Part shown: one piece after another, positions 26,066 to 34,525 of the stretch
Layout: every line of letters starts with the position of its first letter
Numbering within the stretch: position 1 is the first letter of the stretch
Origin: TMP-86 sp044226865
GTDB taxonomy: Bacteria > Pseudomonadota > Gammaproteobacteria > Steroidobacterales > Steroidobacteraceae
DNA: 64,000 nucleotides
NCBI GenBank assembly: GCA_044226865.1
Contig: JBGAGE010000001.1
Span: forward strand, 620,001-684,000
Direction of reading: 5' to 3'
Made by a program: the position numbers and the translations under genes
Notes under the pieces: generated by a model
Seen by the model: only the letters and a program-made list of their open reading frames with translations
Databases searched by the model: none
What the model was told of the DNA's origin: nothing

Positions 26066-27382
26066 GTGGCGCAGTCAATCGAGGTGAAAGTGCCCGACAT
26101 CGGCGGCTTCGCCAATGTCGATGTGATCGAGGTGCTGGTGGCCGCTGGCCAGAACGTCGAGGCGGACACGCCGCTCGTGACGCTGGAAACCGAGAAGGCC
26201 ACGATGGATGTGCCCTCGCCAGCGGCTGGACGCGTGCTCGAGGTGAAGCTCAAGCGCGGCGACAAGGTGGCCGAAGGCTCGGTCATTCTCACCCTGGAGC
26301 CTGCCGGGTCGGCAGGCGCCGCGGTCGCTGCCTCTCCCGCTGCCGCGGCCAAGCCTGCGGCTGCCGCCGTTGCGACGCCGCCGCCGCCCGCGCCGCCACT
26401 TGCAACGGCGCCCGTCGCCGCACCGGTGGCGCCACCCTCGCGTCCGGTTCCGCCGGCGGTCCTTCCCGGCGTCGACGAGGCCGGTTTCTCCAGGGCCTAC
26501 GCCAGTCCCTCGGTGCGCAAGTTCGCGCGCGAGCTGGGCGTGGACCTGTCGCGCGTGCAGGGTACGGCGCCGAAGCAGCGCATCACGCACGAGGATGTGA
26601 AGGCCTTCGTCAAGCGCACGCTCAGTGCGCCGGCGCTGGCGCCTGTGTCCGCGCTGCCGAAGGTTCCGCAGGTGGATTTCGCGCAATTCGGCGCGGTGGA
26701 AACCAAGCCGCTGTCGCGCATCCAGAGGATTTCCGGGCCGCGCCTGCAGGCGAGTTGGGTGAACCTGCCGCATGTGACCCAACATGACGAAGCCGACATC
26801 ACCGAACTCGAGGTGGCGCGGACGGCATTGAAATCCAAGGCGACGCAAGAAGGCGTGAAGCTCACCCCCCTGGCTTTCATCGTCAAGGCCTGCGTGCTGG
26901 CACTGCAGGAGTACCCGAAGTTCAACTCCTCGCTGGATGCGAAGGGCGAGAACCTGATCTTCAAGAAGTACTACAACGTGGGCTTCGCGGCCGACACGCC
27001 CAATGGACTGGTGGTGCCGGTGATCCATGGTGCCGACAAGCTATCCGTGTTCGACATTGCGCGGCAGCTGGCAGAGCTGTCGGAAAAGGCGCGCGCCGGC
27101 AAATTGAAGCCGGGCGAGATGCAGGGCGGCACCTTCACGATTTCGAGCCTGGGCGGCATCGGTGGCACGTATTTCACGCCCATCATCAACGCACCCGAGG
27201 TGGCCATCCTGGGCGTGTCGCGTTCGGCCATGAAGCCGGTGTACCAGGGCGGGGCCTTCGTGCCGCGGCTGCTGCTTCCGCTGTCACTGTCCTACGATCA
27301 TCGCGTCGTCGATGGTGCGGATGCCGCGCGCTTCGTGGTGTTCCTGAGCAGGCTGCTGAGCGATGCAAAGGCGCTGATGTGA
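26066..27382 (+). CDS. aceF: Dihydrolipoyllysine acetyltransferase E2 of pyruvate dehydrogenase
   Basis: E2 core that moves the acetyl group from lipoyl to CoA. The 438-residue protein has a single lipoyl domain with the target Lys44 (TEKATM), a long Ala/Pro linker, a peripheral-subunit-binding domain (SPSVRKFARELGVDLSRVQGT) and a catalytic domain with YDHRVVDGADAARF. E. coli AceF has three lipoyl domains; one is common elsewhere. It starts with GTG 2 bases after the aceE stop. Confidence 0.96.
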   Translation: MAQSIEVKVPDIGGFANVDVIEVLVAAGQNVEADTPLVTLETEKATMDVPSPAAGRVLEVKLKRGDKVAEGSVILTLEPAGSAGAAVAASPAAAAKPAAAAVATPPPPAPPLATAPVAAPVAPPSRPVPPAVLPGVDEAGFSRAYASPSVRKFARELGVDLSRVQGTAPKQRITHEDVKAFVKRTLSAPALAPVSALPKVPQVDFAQFGAVETKPLSRIQRISGPRLQASWVNLPHVTQHDEADITELEVARTALKSKATQEGVKLTPLAFIVKACVLALQEYPKFNSSLDAKGENLIFKKYYNVGFAADTPNGLVVPVIHGADKLSVFDIARQLAELSEKARAGKLKPGEMQGGTFTISSLGGIGGTYFTPIINAPEVAILGVSRSAMKPVYQGGAFVPRLLLPLSLSYDHRVVDGADAARFVVFLSRLLSDAKALM

Positions 27383-29193
27383 GCACGGCACCTGGTACCG
27401 AACTGCGCGTTCCCGACCTCGGTGATTTCGCCGATGCGCTGGTGGTCGAGGTGCTGGTCAAGCCCGGCGACCGGGTGGACGTGAATGATCCGCTCGTCAC
27501 GCTCGAAACCGACAAGGCGGCCATGGATGTGCCGGCGGTGGCGGCCGGCGTGATCCGCAGCATCGCGGTGAAGAAGGGTGAACGGCTGGCGAAGGGCGCG
27601 CTCATCGGCACCATCGACGCCGCCGCGGCAGCCCCTGCACCCGCGCCCGCCGCGGATTCCGCGGCAACGCCCCGGTCGGCTGCGAATGCATCCCCGGCGG
27701 CACCGTCGCAAGCCTCGCCGGTGGCCGCCGTGCCGCCACGGGCCGCGGCAGCGGCGCCGTCCCCCAGCGCCGCGCCGGCCGATGCGGTCGAGCTCGTGGT
27801 GCTGGGTGCGGGGCCCGGTGGTTACACGGCCGCGTTCCGCGCCGCCGACCTTGGCATGAAGGTCACCTTGGTGGAGCGCTGGCCGATGCTGGGTGGCGTA
27901 TGCCTGAACGTGGGCTGCATTCCGTCGAAGGCGTTGCTGCATGCGGCGCGCGTCATCGAAGAAGCGCATGAGATGCGCGACTGCGGCATCAGCTTCGGCG
28001 AGCCGAGCATCGATCTGGAGCGGCTGCGCGCCTGGAAGGGCCGTGTCGTTGGCCGCCTGACCGGCGGCCTTGCCACCCTGGCCAAGCAACGCAAAGTGAC
28101 AGTGGTCCACGGCACGGCCCGTTTCAAAGGGCCGCACACCCTGGCCATCACCGCCGCCGACGGTTCGGTACGCGACCTGAATTTCAGGCAATGCATCATC
28201 GCCGCCGGTTCGGAGAGCGCGCGCCTGCCCGGCCTGCCGGATGATCCGCGCATCATGGATTCCAGCGGAGCGCTCGAGCTGCCTGCCGGCGTCAAACGCC
28301 TGCTCGTCATCGGTGGCGGCATCATCGGCCTGGAGATGGCCTGCGTGTACGATGCGCTCGGCGCGCGCGTCACGGTGGTGGAATTGTCGGACGCGCTCGT
28401 GCCGGGGGCGGACCGCGACCTGTTGCGGCCGCTGCAGAAGCGCATCGAGAAGCGCTACGAGCGCATCCTGCTCGGCACCAAGGTGAGCCGCATCGAGCCG
28501 CAGGCCGATGGCCTCCGGGTCAGCTTCGAGGGCGCTGCGGCGTCCTCGCCCGAGACCTACGATCGGGTGCTGGTGGCCGTGGGTCGCTCGGCCAATGGCA
28601 ACGCCATCGCGGCGGCGGCCGCCGGCGTCACGGTCGACCGGTGTGGCACCATCGCGGTGGACAAGCAGATGCGCACCAACCTGCCGCACATCTTCGCCAT
28701 CGGCGATGTGGCGGGCGCGCCCATGCTGGCTCACAAGGCCACGCACGAGGCGAAAGTGGCGGCGGAAGCCGCCGCGGGGCACAAGAGCCATTTCGATGCG
28801 CGCTGCATTCCCTCCGTCGCGTACACCGATCCTGAAATCGCGTGGGTGGGTCTCACCGAGTCGGCGGCCAAGGAACACGGCGTCGACTACGTGAAATCGG
28901 TGTTTCCGTGGGCGGCGAGTGGCCGCTCGCTCGCCATCAACCGTGACGAGGGCTTCACCAAGCTCCTGTTCGACAGGAGCACGCGCAAATTGCTCGGCGC
29001 CGGCATCGTCGGCAGCAATGCCGGGGAACTCATCGCCGAGGCCGGGCTTGCCATCGAGATGGGTGCTGACGGCGCCGACATCGGGCTCACCATCCATGCG
29101 CATCCCACGCTCTCCGAAACCATCGGCATGGCGGCCGAGGGCTTCGAGGGCACGTTGACCGATCTCTACATCCCGAAGAAACAGGCCGGCTAG
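27379..29193 (+). CDS. lpdA: Dihydrolipoyl dehydrogenase E3 with N-terminal lipoyl domain
   Basis: FAD enzyme that reoxidises dihydrolipoamide with NAD+. The 604-residue protein carries its own lipoyl domain with Lys46 in ETDKAAM, an Ala/Pro-rich linker (about 80-130), then the flavoprotein: GAGPGGYTAAFRAAD, the redox pair in GGVCLNVGCIPSK, GGGIIGLEMA for NAD and the C-terminal HAHPTLSE active-site base. Lipoyl-E3 fusions are known in other Proteobacteria such as Neisseria. GTG 27379 overlaps the aceF stop. The 3' end shares a CTAG with the convergent small gene. Confidence 0.96.
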   Translation: MSTAPGTELRVPDLGDFADALVVEVLVKPGDRVDVNDPLVTLETDKAAMDVPAVAAGVIRSIAVKKGERLAKGALIGTIDAAAAAPAPAPAADSAATPRSAANASPAAPSQASPVAAVPPRAAAAAPSPSAAPADAVELVVLGAGPGGYTAAFRAADLGMKVTLVERWPMLGGVCLNVGCIPSKALLHAARVIEEAHEMRDCGISFGEPSIDLERLRAWKGRVVGRLTGGLATLAKQRKVTVVHGTARFKGPHTLAITAADGSVRDLNFRQCIIAAGSESARLPGLPDDPRIMDSSGALELPAGVKRLLVIGGGIIGLEMACVYDALGARVTVVELSDALVPGADRDLLRPLQKRIEKRYERILLGTKVSRIEPQADGLRVSFEGAAASSPETYDRVLVAVGRSANGNAIAAAAAGVTVDRCGTIAVDKQMRTNLPHIFAIGDVAGAPMLAHKATHEAKVAAEAAAGHKSHFDARCIPSVAYTDPEIAWVGLTESAAKEHGVDYVKSVFPWAASGRSLAINRDEGFTKLLFDRSTRKLLGAGIVGSNAGELIAEAGLAIEMGADGADIGLTIHAHPTLSETIGMAAEGFEGTLTDLYIPKKQAG

Positions 29194-29495
29194 GGCTTGG
29201 CCAGGCATCGATGGATGAAGGCCGTCAGTTCGGCCTTCTTCACCTTCATTGCGGCAGCCTGTTGGCGGCAGGCGGTGCGCTTGGCATGCCGCGCGGCCGC
29301 GGCGGCGGCAGCCTTGGGTGAGGCCGGTGCGGCGATCGCCGCGGGCGTCGCGGCGCCGCGTGACGCGCGGGTCGCGGACGGTGCCGCTGCGGCAGCTGCG
29401 GCTGGTTGATTCGCCGTATCAGCCGTTCCGGCTGCTTGCGCGGCACCCGCGGCCATCAACCACAGCGGCAGCCATGCTGCGCGGAACAATCGCAT
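29190..29495 (-). CDS. Small exported alanine-rich protein, PsiF-like C-terminus
   Basis: A 101-residue protein with signal peptide MRLFRAAWLPLWLMAAGAAQA, a low-complexity Ala/Pro region and a basic C-terminal segment (KRTACRQQAAAMKVKKAEL, then HRCLAKP). The paired cysteines and helix resemble one PsiF repeat, but the match is weak. ATG 29495 was chosen because it starts the signal peptide. No function can be given. The stop is shared with lpdA on the other strand (CTAG). Confidence 0.6.
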   Translation of the reverse strand: MRLFRAAWLPLWLMAAGAAQAAGTADTANQPAAAAAAAPSATRASRGAATPAAIAAPASPKAAAAAAARHAKRTACRQQAAAMKVKKAELTAFIHRCLAKP

Positions 29496-29586
29496 CGATG
29501 AGACCTCGGGCGCGCGTCGTGGGGAATCCAGCGGCAATCCTATCGGGGTCCGCCCTGCGCCGAGGTGAACGGCGCATGAAGGTTGC

Positions 29587-30024
29587 TTAACCTTCGAGCA
29601 GCCGCCGCGCGCGGTCGAGGTAATCGCGCTCGTCGGGCGCGCGCCCCGAGCGCTGCGCCTCCCACAACGTCTCCCCCAGCACCTGCATCAGGGCGTGCTC
29701 GCCTTCGTGCGCACCGAATCGGGCGCGCAGGCGTTCCGCGGTGAGGCGGATGCCCGCGGGGCGGTCGATTGAAATTTGTTCCCGGATGGCGAGGTGCAGG
29801 CCCATGTGCAGGAAGGGATTCTGCGCCGCGTGCGTGGCGTCGGGCTCGAATGCGGCAGCGCGTTCCGCATCGCCGAGCAGCGCCTGGTACTCGCCGTGCA
29901 GCGCGATCACATCGCAGATCAGCGCCTCGAGCGGCGCCAGCGGCAGGCCCGCCTGCGCCTTGCGCCAGGCCTCGACGTACTGCGCGCGCAGCTGCTCGCG
30001 GCTGATGCCGGCAAAGCCGCTCAC
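29587..30024 (-). CDS. DUF1841 family protein
   Basis: A 145-residue protein with the DUF1841 pattern: REQLRAQYVEAWRKAQAG, LEALICDVIALHGEYQ, NPFLHMGLHLAIREQISIDRP and the C-terminal HALMQVLGETLWEAQRSG. Histidines in the central helix may bind metal. The function is unknown. GTG 30024 overlaps the nth stop by 4 bases (GTGA); the open frame upstream of that codon is nth out of frame. Confidence 0.88.
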   Translation of the reverse strand: MSGFAGISREQLRAQYVEAWRKAQAGLPLAPLEALICDVIALHGEYQALLGDAERAAAFEPDATHAAQNPFLHMGLHLAIREQISIDRPAGIRLTAERLRARFGAHEGEHALMQVLGETLWEAQRSGRAPDERDYLDRARRLLEG

Positions 30025-30665
30025 GTCGCTTCCGCCCGCGTCTTGGGCTTGAATTCGCACAGATCCGCGATCAGGCAGTGCGGGCAGTCGGGCTTGCGCG
30101 CCTTGCACACGTAGCGCCCGTGCAGGATCAGCCAATGATGCGCATGTTGCAGGAACTCCGCCGGCACGTGCTTGAGCAGTCCGTCCTCCACGGCGCGCTC
30201 GTTGGCGCCGCGCGCGATCCCGATGCGGTTGCTGACGCGGAAGATGTGCGTATCCACGGCCATGGTGGGCTGGCCGAATGCCACGTTCAGCACGACGTTG
30301 GCGGTCTTGCGGCCCACGCCCGGCAGAGCCTCCAGCGCCTCGCGCGCGGCGGGCACGCGACCGCCATGCTTGTCGAGCAGCTCGGCGCAGGTGGCGATCA
30401 CGTTGCGCGCCTTGGCGTTGTACAGGCCGATGGTGCGGATGTACCGCGACAATCCCGCGACGCCCAGCGCCAGCATGGCGCGCGGGGTCGGCGCGTCCTT
30501 GAACAATGCCTCGGTCGCCTTGTTCACGCTCTTGTCCGTCGCCTGCGCGGACAGGATCACCGCCACCAGCAATTCGAAGGGTGAGGAAAACTTCAGCTCG
30601 GTCTCAGGATGTGGATTGGCCGCGCGGAAGCGCTCGAAAATCGCCTGGCGCTTGGCGGGATTCAT
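30021..30665 (-). CDS. nth: Endonuclease III
   Basis: Base-excision repair glycosylase and AP lyase for oxidised pyrimidines. The 214-residue protein has the helix-hairpin-helix LPGVGRKTANVVLN with the catalytic Lys, the conserved Asp in MAVDTHIFRVSNR, and a 4Fe-4S cluster of four cysteines spaced C-x6-C-x2-C-x5-C near the C-terminus. It overlaps rsxB by 4 bases, a linkage also found in other Gammaproteobacteria. Confidence 0.97.
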   Translation of the reverse strand: MNPAKRQAIFERFRAANPHPETELKFSSPFELLVAVILSAQATDKSVNKATEALFKDAPTPRAMLALGVAGLSRYIRTIGLYNAKARNVIATCAELLDKHGGRVPAAREALEALPGVGRKTANVVLNVAFGQPTMAVDTHIFRVSNRIGIARGANERAVEDGLLKHVPAEFLQHAHHWLILHGRYVCKARKPDCPHCLIADLCEFKPKTRAEAT

Positions 30666-31204
30666 GCCGGGCGTCCGAGCGAACTCTTCTTGCGCGCAAT
30701 CTCGGCCGCGCGTTGCGCGGCATGCGCGGCTTCCCGTGCGCGATGGGCCTCGAAGCGCCGCCGGTTGGCGTCCGCGTCATTGCCGCGATGCGCCGCGGGA
30801 GCGGGCTGCATGGAGATGCAGTCGACCGGGCAGGGAGCGATGCATAGTTCGCAGCCGGTGCAGCGCTCGCTGATCACCGTATGAAGAAATTTGGCCGCGC
30901 CGAGGATGGCATCCACGGGACACGGAGGCAGGCAGCGCGCGCAGCCGATGCAGCGGGCGGCGTCGATCACCGCCACGGCGGGCGCGCTCTCCACGCCGTT
31001 CGCGGGATTCAGCGGCTTGGATTCGCGCCGCAGGAGCGCTGCGAGCCGTTCGATGGTGGCGCCGCCGCCCGGCGGGCATTGATTGATGTCTGCCTCGCCG
31101 CCGGCGATGGCCTCGGCATACGGGGCACAGCCAGGGTATCCGCAGCGCGTGCACTGCGTCTGCGGCAGCAGCGCATCGATGCGGGCGGCATCGGGGTGCG
31201 CCAT
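30662..31204 (-). CDS. rsxB: RsxB/RnfB-like iron-sulfur protein lacking the membrane anchor
   Basis: A 180-residue ferredoxin-type electron carrier. An N-terminal 4Fe-4S (Fes) domain has QCTRCGYPGCAPYAEAIA and a later cysteine (QCPPGG). Two 4Fe-4S ferredoxin repeats follow (CIGCARCLPPCP and CTGCELCIAPCP). E. coli RsxB has an N-terminal membrane helix; this protein begins directly at the Fes domain. The C-terminus is a charged Ala/Arg-rich helix. No other rnf/rsx gene is in the window, so it may serve a different partner. Confidence 0.9.
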   Translation of the reverse strand: MAHPDAARIDALLPQTQCTRCGYPGCAPYAEAIAGGEADINQCPPGGGATIERLAALLRRESKPLNPANGVESAPAVAVIDAARCIGCARCLPPCPVDAILGAAKFLHTVISERCTGCELCIAPCPVDCISMQPAPAAHRGNDADANRRRFEAHRAREAAHAAQRAAEIARKKSSLGRPA

Positions 31205-31208
31205 GGCC

Positions 31209-33335
31209 TTACTTCACGCGCATGCCCGGCACGGCGCCCGCATCCGGCGCGAGCATGAAGATGTCCTTGCCTCCCGGTCCCGCGGCGAGAATCATGCCCT
31301 CGGATACGCCGAAGCGCATCTTGCGCGGCGCGAGGTTCGCCACCACCACGGTGAGGCGGCCCACGATGGCCGCAGGGTCGTAGGCCGAGCGGATGCCGGC
31401 GAACACCTGGCGCTCGCCCAACTCGCCCAGATCGACGCGGAGCTTGAGCAGCTTGTCCGCGCCCTCGACCTGCTCGGCGGACAGGATCCGGGCCACACGC
31501 AGGTCGATGCGCGCGAATTCGTCGATGGACACCGGCTCCGCGGCGGACATGGGCGCCGTCGTCGCCGGCGCAGCCGCGGCGGTTGCTGCCGCCGCCGCAC
31601 CCGTTGCTGTTGCGGCCGCCTTGGCCGCCGGGGTCTTTTCCGGTGCAGCCTTCGCCTGTGCAGCCTTTGCCGCTGCGGCTTTCGTGGGCGCGGCCGCGGG
31701 CGTCGCATCGATGAGTTGTGCGACGGCCTTGGGATCCAGCCGTGTCGCCAGCGGTTCATAGGTGGCGATCACGCTTCCCTGCAGCGGCTTCGAGGCGTGC
31801 GACCATTCCCACGCGGGTTCGCCGAAGAAGCGATTTGCCTTCTCCGCCATGAACGGCAGGATGGGTTGCAGATAGATCATGAGGACCCGGAACAGGTTCA
31901 GCCCCTGCGTGCAGACGCGCTGCACTTCCTCGGCTTGCGCCGGGTCCTTGGCCAGGATCCAGGGCTTGCGCTGGTCGATGTATTGATTGGCGCGATCCGC
32001 CAGGGCCATGATCTGACGGATGGCGTCGGCGTAGTCCAAGGCCTCGTAGGCCGCCGCAATCGGTGGTGCGGCGGCGGCGAATTCCTGCTGCAGCAGGGGT
32101 TCGGCCAGGTTCCCGGACAAACGCCCGTCGAAATTGCGGGTGATGAACCCGGCGCAGCGGCTGGCGATGTTCACCAGCTTGCCGACGATGTCGGCATTGC
32201 AACGCGCCGCGAATTCCTCGAAGTTCATGTCGAGGTCGTCCATGCCGGGTCCCAGCTTGGCGGCGAAGTAGTAGCGCAGGTACTCGGGCGCGAATCCATC
32301 CAGGTAGCGCCGCAGCGTCACGAAGGTGCCGCGCGCCTTGGACATCTTCACGCCATTCACGGTGACGAATCCGTGCACGTGCACGCCGGTGGGCCGGCGC
32401 ATCAGCGAGCCTTCGAGCACCGCCGGCCAGAACAGGGTATGGAAGTAAAGAATGTCCTTGCCGATGAAATGATGGAGCTCGGCGAAGGAATCCACGCCGA
32501 AGAAATCGTCGAAGACAAGCCCGGTGCGCGCGCACAATTGCGTGAAGCTTCCCAGATAGCCGATCGGCGCGTCGAACCAGACGTAGAAGTACTTGCCCGG
32601 CGCATCCGGGATCTCGAAGCCGAAGTAGGGTGCATCGCGCGAGATGTCCCAGTCCTTCAAGCCCTGCGTGAACCACTCCTCCAGCTTGCGGGCCACACCG
32701 GGCGCGACCGCGCCGCTTCCCACCCATTCCCGCAGTGCCTGTTCGAAGGCGCTGAGGCGGAAGAAGTAATGCTCGGACTCGCGCTCGATGGGCGTGGTGC
32801 CGCTGACGGTGGAGATCGGGTTCTTGAGATCCGACGGTGAATAGGTGGCGCCGCAATGTTCGCACGAATCGCCGTATTGGTCGGGCGTGTTGCACACGGG
32901 GCAATTGCCGCGCACGTAGCGGTCGGGCAGGAACATCTGCGCCTTGGCATCGTAGGCCTGGCGCACGCTGCGCCGCTCGATGAAGCCACGTTCGCGCAAG
33001 GTGCGGTACATGCGCTCGCACACCGCCTTGTTCTCGGCGGAATGGGTCGAGCCGAAGTTGTCGAAGCTGATCCCCAACGCCGCGAGGTCGCGCTGGTGGT
33101 CGGCATTGACCGAGGCAATCAGTTCCTCCGGAGTCAGCCCTTCCGCCTGCGCTTTGAGCATGATGGGCGTGCCGTGCGTGTCGTCGGCGCAGACGTAATA
33201 ACATTCATGGCCGCGCAGCCGCTGGAAGCGGACCCAGACGTCGGTCTGGATGGCCTCGAGCGCATAGCCCAGATGGATGGGCCCATTGGCGTAGGGCAGG
33301 GCGCTGGTGACCAGGATGCGACGGCGGGCTCTCAT
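31209..33335 (-). CDS. metG: Methionyl-tRNA synthetase
   Basis: Charges tRNA-Met. The 708-residue protein has the Rossmann core, zinc knuckle (CPVCNTPDQYGDSCEHCG), anticodon domain and a C-terminal tRNA-binding domain (IDLRVARILSAEQVEGADKL). The class I signatures are atypical: HLGY in place of HIGH/HLGH and KMSKA in place of KMSKS. A linker of about 65 residues, nearly all Ala, Lys, Pro and Thr, precedes the C-terminal domain. ATG 33335 was chosen at MRARRRILVTSALPYANG. No second metG is seen in the window. Confidence 0.95.
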   Translation of the reverse strand: MRARRRILVTSALPYANGPIHLGYALEAIQTDVWVRFQRLRGHECYYVCADDTHGTPIMLKAQAEGLTPEELIASVNADHQRDLAALGISFDNFGSTHSAENKAVCERMYRTLRERGFIERRSVRQAYDAKAQMFLPDRYVRGNCPVCNTPDQYGDSCEHCGATYSPSDLKNPISTVSGTTPIERESEHYFFRLSAFEQALREWVGSGAVAPGVARKLEEWFTQGLKDWDISRDAPYFGFEIPDAPGKYFYVWFDAPIGYLGSFTQLCARTGLVFDDFFGVDSFAELHHFIGKDILYFHTLFWPAVLEGSLMRRPTGVHVHGFVTVNGVKMSKARGTFVTLRRYLDGFAPEYLRYYFAAKLGPGMDDLDMNFEEFAARCNADIVGKLVNIASRCAGFITRNFDGRLSGNLAEPLLQQEFAAAAPPIAAAYEALDYADAIRQIMALADRANQYIDQRKPWILAKDPAQAEEVQRVCTQGLNLFRVLMIYLQPILPFMAEKANRFFGEPAWEWSHASKPLQGSVIATYEPLATRLDPKAVAQLIDATPAAAPTKAAAAKAAQAKAAPEKTPAAKAAATATGAAAAATAAAAPATTAPMSAAEPVSIDEFARIDLRVARILSAEQVEGADKLLKLRVDLGELGERQVFAGIRSAYDPAAIVGRLTVVVANLAPRKMRFGVSEGMILAAGPGGKDIFMLAPDAGAVPGMRVK

Positions 33336-33371
33336 GCTTGAACTCTGATGGCGACTTTCGCGAAACCGCAA

Positions 33372-33401
33372 AGTATGCCACGTGGGACGAGATGACGTCA
33401 G
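33372..33401 (-). promoter_or_regulatory. Candidate metG promoter
   Basis: Read leftward, CTGACG (33401-33396) and CATACT (33377-33372) are 18 bases apart, each 4 of 6 to consensus. The sequence CCGCAAAGTAT (33366-33376) covering the -10 recurs upstream of valS. The -35 abuts the tandem repeat. Confidence 0.4.
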
Positions 33402-33450
33402 GCCGGGCCGCGTAGGCCGGGCCGCGTAGGCCGGGCCGCGCAGGCCGGCC
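33401..33450. repeat. 14-base GC tandem repeat, three copies plus a partial
   Basis: GGCCGGGCCGCGTA occurs at 33401-33414 and 33415-33428, then with one change (GCA end) at 33429-33442, followed by GGCCGGCC. It lies between metG and the 3' end of the second PilT-like gene. Internal GGCC pairs can form hairpins, so it may also terminate the pilus transcript. Confidence 0.85.
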
Positions 33451-33462
33451 GGGGTCCGGCGT

Positions 33463-34524
33463 TCAAGAAGCTTCGCGGTATTGCTCGAAGCGGGACTTGT
33501 TGATGGCCTTTTTGTAGGCTTCCTTGCCGGTGATTTCGCGGCGGTCCAGCAGGGTCTGGATGGCCGTATCCATGGTGCGCATGCCGTTGGCGGCGCCGCT
33601 CTGCATCGCGTTCTCCAGCTGATCCATCTTGCCCTGGCGGATCAGGTTGGACACGGCGGGCGTATTCACCAGGATCTCGAGCGCCGCGACGCGGCCGTTC
33701 TTGTCGGCCTTCTGGATGAGTTGCTGCGACACGACGCCCCGCAGGCTGGTGGAGAGCATGGTGCGCACGTGCGGCTGCTTGTCGGCCGGGAAGGCGTTGA
33801 CCATGCGGTCCACCGTGGCGGCGGCGCCGTTGGTGTGCAGCGTGCCCATGACCAGGATCCCCATTTCCGCCGCAGTCACCGCGATGCTCATGGTCTCCAG
33901 GTCGCGCAACTCGCCGACCAGGATGACGTCCGGGTCTTCGCGCAACGCCGACAACAGTGCCGCCGAGAACGACGGCGAGTGCACGCCGATCTCGCGTTGG
34001 CTGATCAGGCAGCTCTTGCGCGGGTGCACGAATTCGATCGGATCCTCGATGGTGAGGATGTGGCCTTTTTCGCGGATGTTGATGTCATCGATCAAGGCGG
34101 CCAGCGTGGTCGACTTGCCCGACCCGGTCTTGCCCGTGACCAGAATCAGCCCATTGTTGACCTTGCCGAAATCGCGCACGGCCTGCGGCAGGTTGAGCTC
34201 GTCCATGGTGCGCGCCTTGGACGGAATGGCGCGGAACACGGCGCCCATGCCATTGAGCTGGCGCATCACGTTGACGCGAAACCGCGCCAGGCCCGGGATG
34301 CTGTGCGCGAAGTCGGTGCCGTCCTTGGCCTCGAAACGCTCCACCGACAGCCGCGGCATGATCTCGTACAGGCACTCCTTGACGTATTCCGCGGGCAGTG
34401 CCTCGGGAGTCAGGGGCTTCAATTCGCCGAATTGGCGCACGCGCGCCGGGTCGCCTGCCAGGAAATGCAGGTCCGAGCCGTTCATGTCGAGGATCTTCTT
34501 TAGATACTCGTCGATCTTGGCCAT
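33463..34524 (-). CDS. PilT-family pilus retraction ATPase (second of pair, PilU position)
   Basis: A 353-residue hexameric ATPase of the type IV pilus retraction family. Walker A is GKTGSGKST (131-139, Lys137), Walker B DPDVILVGELRD, with a His-box (MGTLHTNG). The N-terminal PAS-like domain starts GSDLHFLAGDP. The AIRNLIRE motif of classic PilT is not seen, and it is not especially like Pseudomonas PilU. It lies 1 base downstream of the other PilT-like gene, so they form one unit. It may act as an accessory motor. Confidence 0.88.
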   Translation of the reverse strand: MAKIDEYLKKILDMNGSDLHFLAGDPARVRQFGELKPLTPEALPAEYVKECLYEIMPRLSVERFEAKDGTDFAHSIPGLARFRVNVMRQLNGMGAVFRAIPSKARTMDELNLPQAVRDFGKVNNGLILVTGKTGSGKSTTLAALIDDINIREKGHILTIEDPIEFVHPRKSCLISQREIGVHSPSFSAALLSALREDPDVILVGELRDLETMSIAVTAAEMGILVMGTLHTNGAAATVDRMVNAFPADKQPHVRTMLSTSLRGVVSQQLIQKADKNGRVAALEILVNTPAVSNLIRQGKMDQLENAMQSGAANGMRTMDTAIQTLLDRREITGKEAYKKAINKSRFEQYREAS

Positions 34525-34525
34525 G

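Noticed and set aside
33401..33450. CRISPR-like array
   Set aside because: The 14-base units are directly adjacent with no spacers and there are no cas genes; it is a simple tandem repeat.
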